This document shows, one piece after another, positions 63,772-64,000 of a stretch of 64,000 bases of DNA (its first letter is position 1; every line of letters starts with the position of its first letter). Both the position numbers and the translations under genes were made by a program. The stretch spans positions 1 to 64,000 of the forward strand of contig CAJUKA010000008.1 of the NCBI GenBank assembly GCA_910586585.1, in the 5' to 3' direction. The notes beneath the pieces are model-generated. The model saw only the letters and a list, made by a program, of their open reading frames with translations, ran no database searches and was not told the DNA's origin. The DNA is from an uncultured Lachnospiraceae bacterium. GTDB taxonomy: Bacteria; Bacillota; Clostridia; Lachnospirales; Lachnospiraceae.

Positions 63772-64000
63772 CTACTCCACTTTCTGCGGCGCGATATGCC
63801 AGTCATCCCATAAATCCCCTTCGATCTGTACGGAATCTGTCAGATTCATACAGAGCATACCGTCTGGCGTCCAGCAGTCGAACAGGTATGTATAAACCTT
63901 ATATGTACCATCTGGCATCCATATGGGTGAAAAGTGTGTCCTGCGGTTGTAGGTGGAATAATGGTTCTTCTTAAATTCAAATTCCGCACTATTACCATTT
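63772..64000 (-). CDS. C-terminal part of a protein running off the right edge
   Basis: A minus-strand frame is open from the right edge to TAG at 63772, about 75 residues. It is rich in aromatic residues ('WMPDGTYKVYTYLFDCWTPDG', 'LWDDWHIAP'), suggesting a beta-rich extracellular domain at the end of a larger protein. I believe similar ends occur on big membrane or surface proteins at this place in clostridial elements, but cannot name it. The rest lies outside the window. Confidence 0.6.
   Translation of the reverse strand, partial: NGNSAEFEFKKNHYSTYNRRTHFSPIWMPDGTYKVYTYLFDCWTPDGMLCMNLTDSVQIEGDLWDDWHIAPQKVE

Overview
The window reads as Firmicutes, most likely a gut Lachnospiraceae or related Clostridia. 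The reasons are a YyaC-type sporulation-family protein, an agr-type peptide quorum-sensing system, strong AGGAGG ribosome sites, pSK41/Tn1549-style conjugation genes and ATG/GTG/TTG starts. I see no rRNA, tRNA or CRISPR array. Family assignments come from reading motifs, without any database search.

Layout. (1) 1-10.0 kb is AT-rich: an open frame running off the left edge, a two-helix membrane protein, a YhcG/DUF1016-type PD-(D/E)XK nuclease, a four-gene unit (tandem metallophosphoesterase, lipoprotein binding protein, ABC ATPase, fused permease) and an orphan YyaC-like protein. (2) At about 10.04-10.08 kb a 14-bp inverted repeat coincides with a jump to higher GC; I take this as near one end of an integrative conjugative element (ICE). 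(3) 10.1-16.6 kb is the recombination module: a hypothetical protein, three overlapping large serine recombinase genes (the middle one without a catalytic domain), two tiny ORFs, a hairpin-rich non-coding stretch and a sigma-region-4-like protein. (4) 16.8-19.8 kb is a complete agr locus (agrB, agrD, GHKL histidine kinase, LytTR regulator). (5) 19.9-41.9 kb is a catabolic island for rhamnosylated glycosides: two GH78 rhamnosidases, a GH3 glycosidase, a GPH-type transporter, an esterase, a giant flavin/SDR fusion enzyme, RhaB, RhaA, RhaD, FucO and two AraC regulators. (6) 42.1 kb to the right edge is the conjugation module: wHTH, VirD4, toprim protein, HUH relaxase with Sel1 repeats, a 1-kb oriT-like region, DUF6103/DUF5688/DUF6329 genes, two Fic proteins, a broken PAPS-reductase-like gene, NlpC/P60 hydrolase, a GGCT/amidoligase pair, VirB4, TrsD-like, PrgI, VirB6/TrbL-like and pilin-like membrane proteins.

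How it fits together. Regions 3-6 are nearly all on the minus strand and follow an ICE order (transfer module, cargo, recombination module), so I infer one element of more than 54 kb carrying rhamnose-glycoside catabolism as cargo. The most striking observation is that an identical 26-bp block, containing the core of a 21-bp-period direct repeat typical of LytTR/AgrA operators, sits at the same distance (5 bp) upstream of the -35 box of two promoters: the agrDB promoter and the promoter of the sigma-like gene that leads into the recombinases. This suggests that a self-encoded cyclic peptide (predicted thiolactone C-M-W-F-L) couples cell density to excision or integration of the element. The rhamnosidase plus glucosidase plus ene-reductase content suggests plant rutinoside or flavonoid glycoside breakdown ending in 1,2-propanediol; that substrate is inference.
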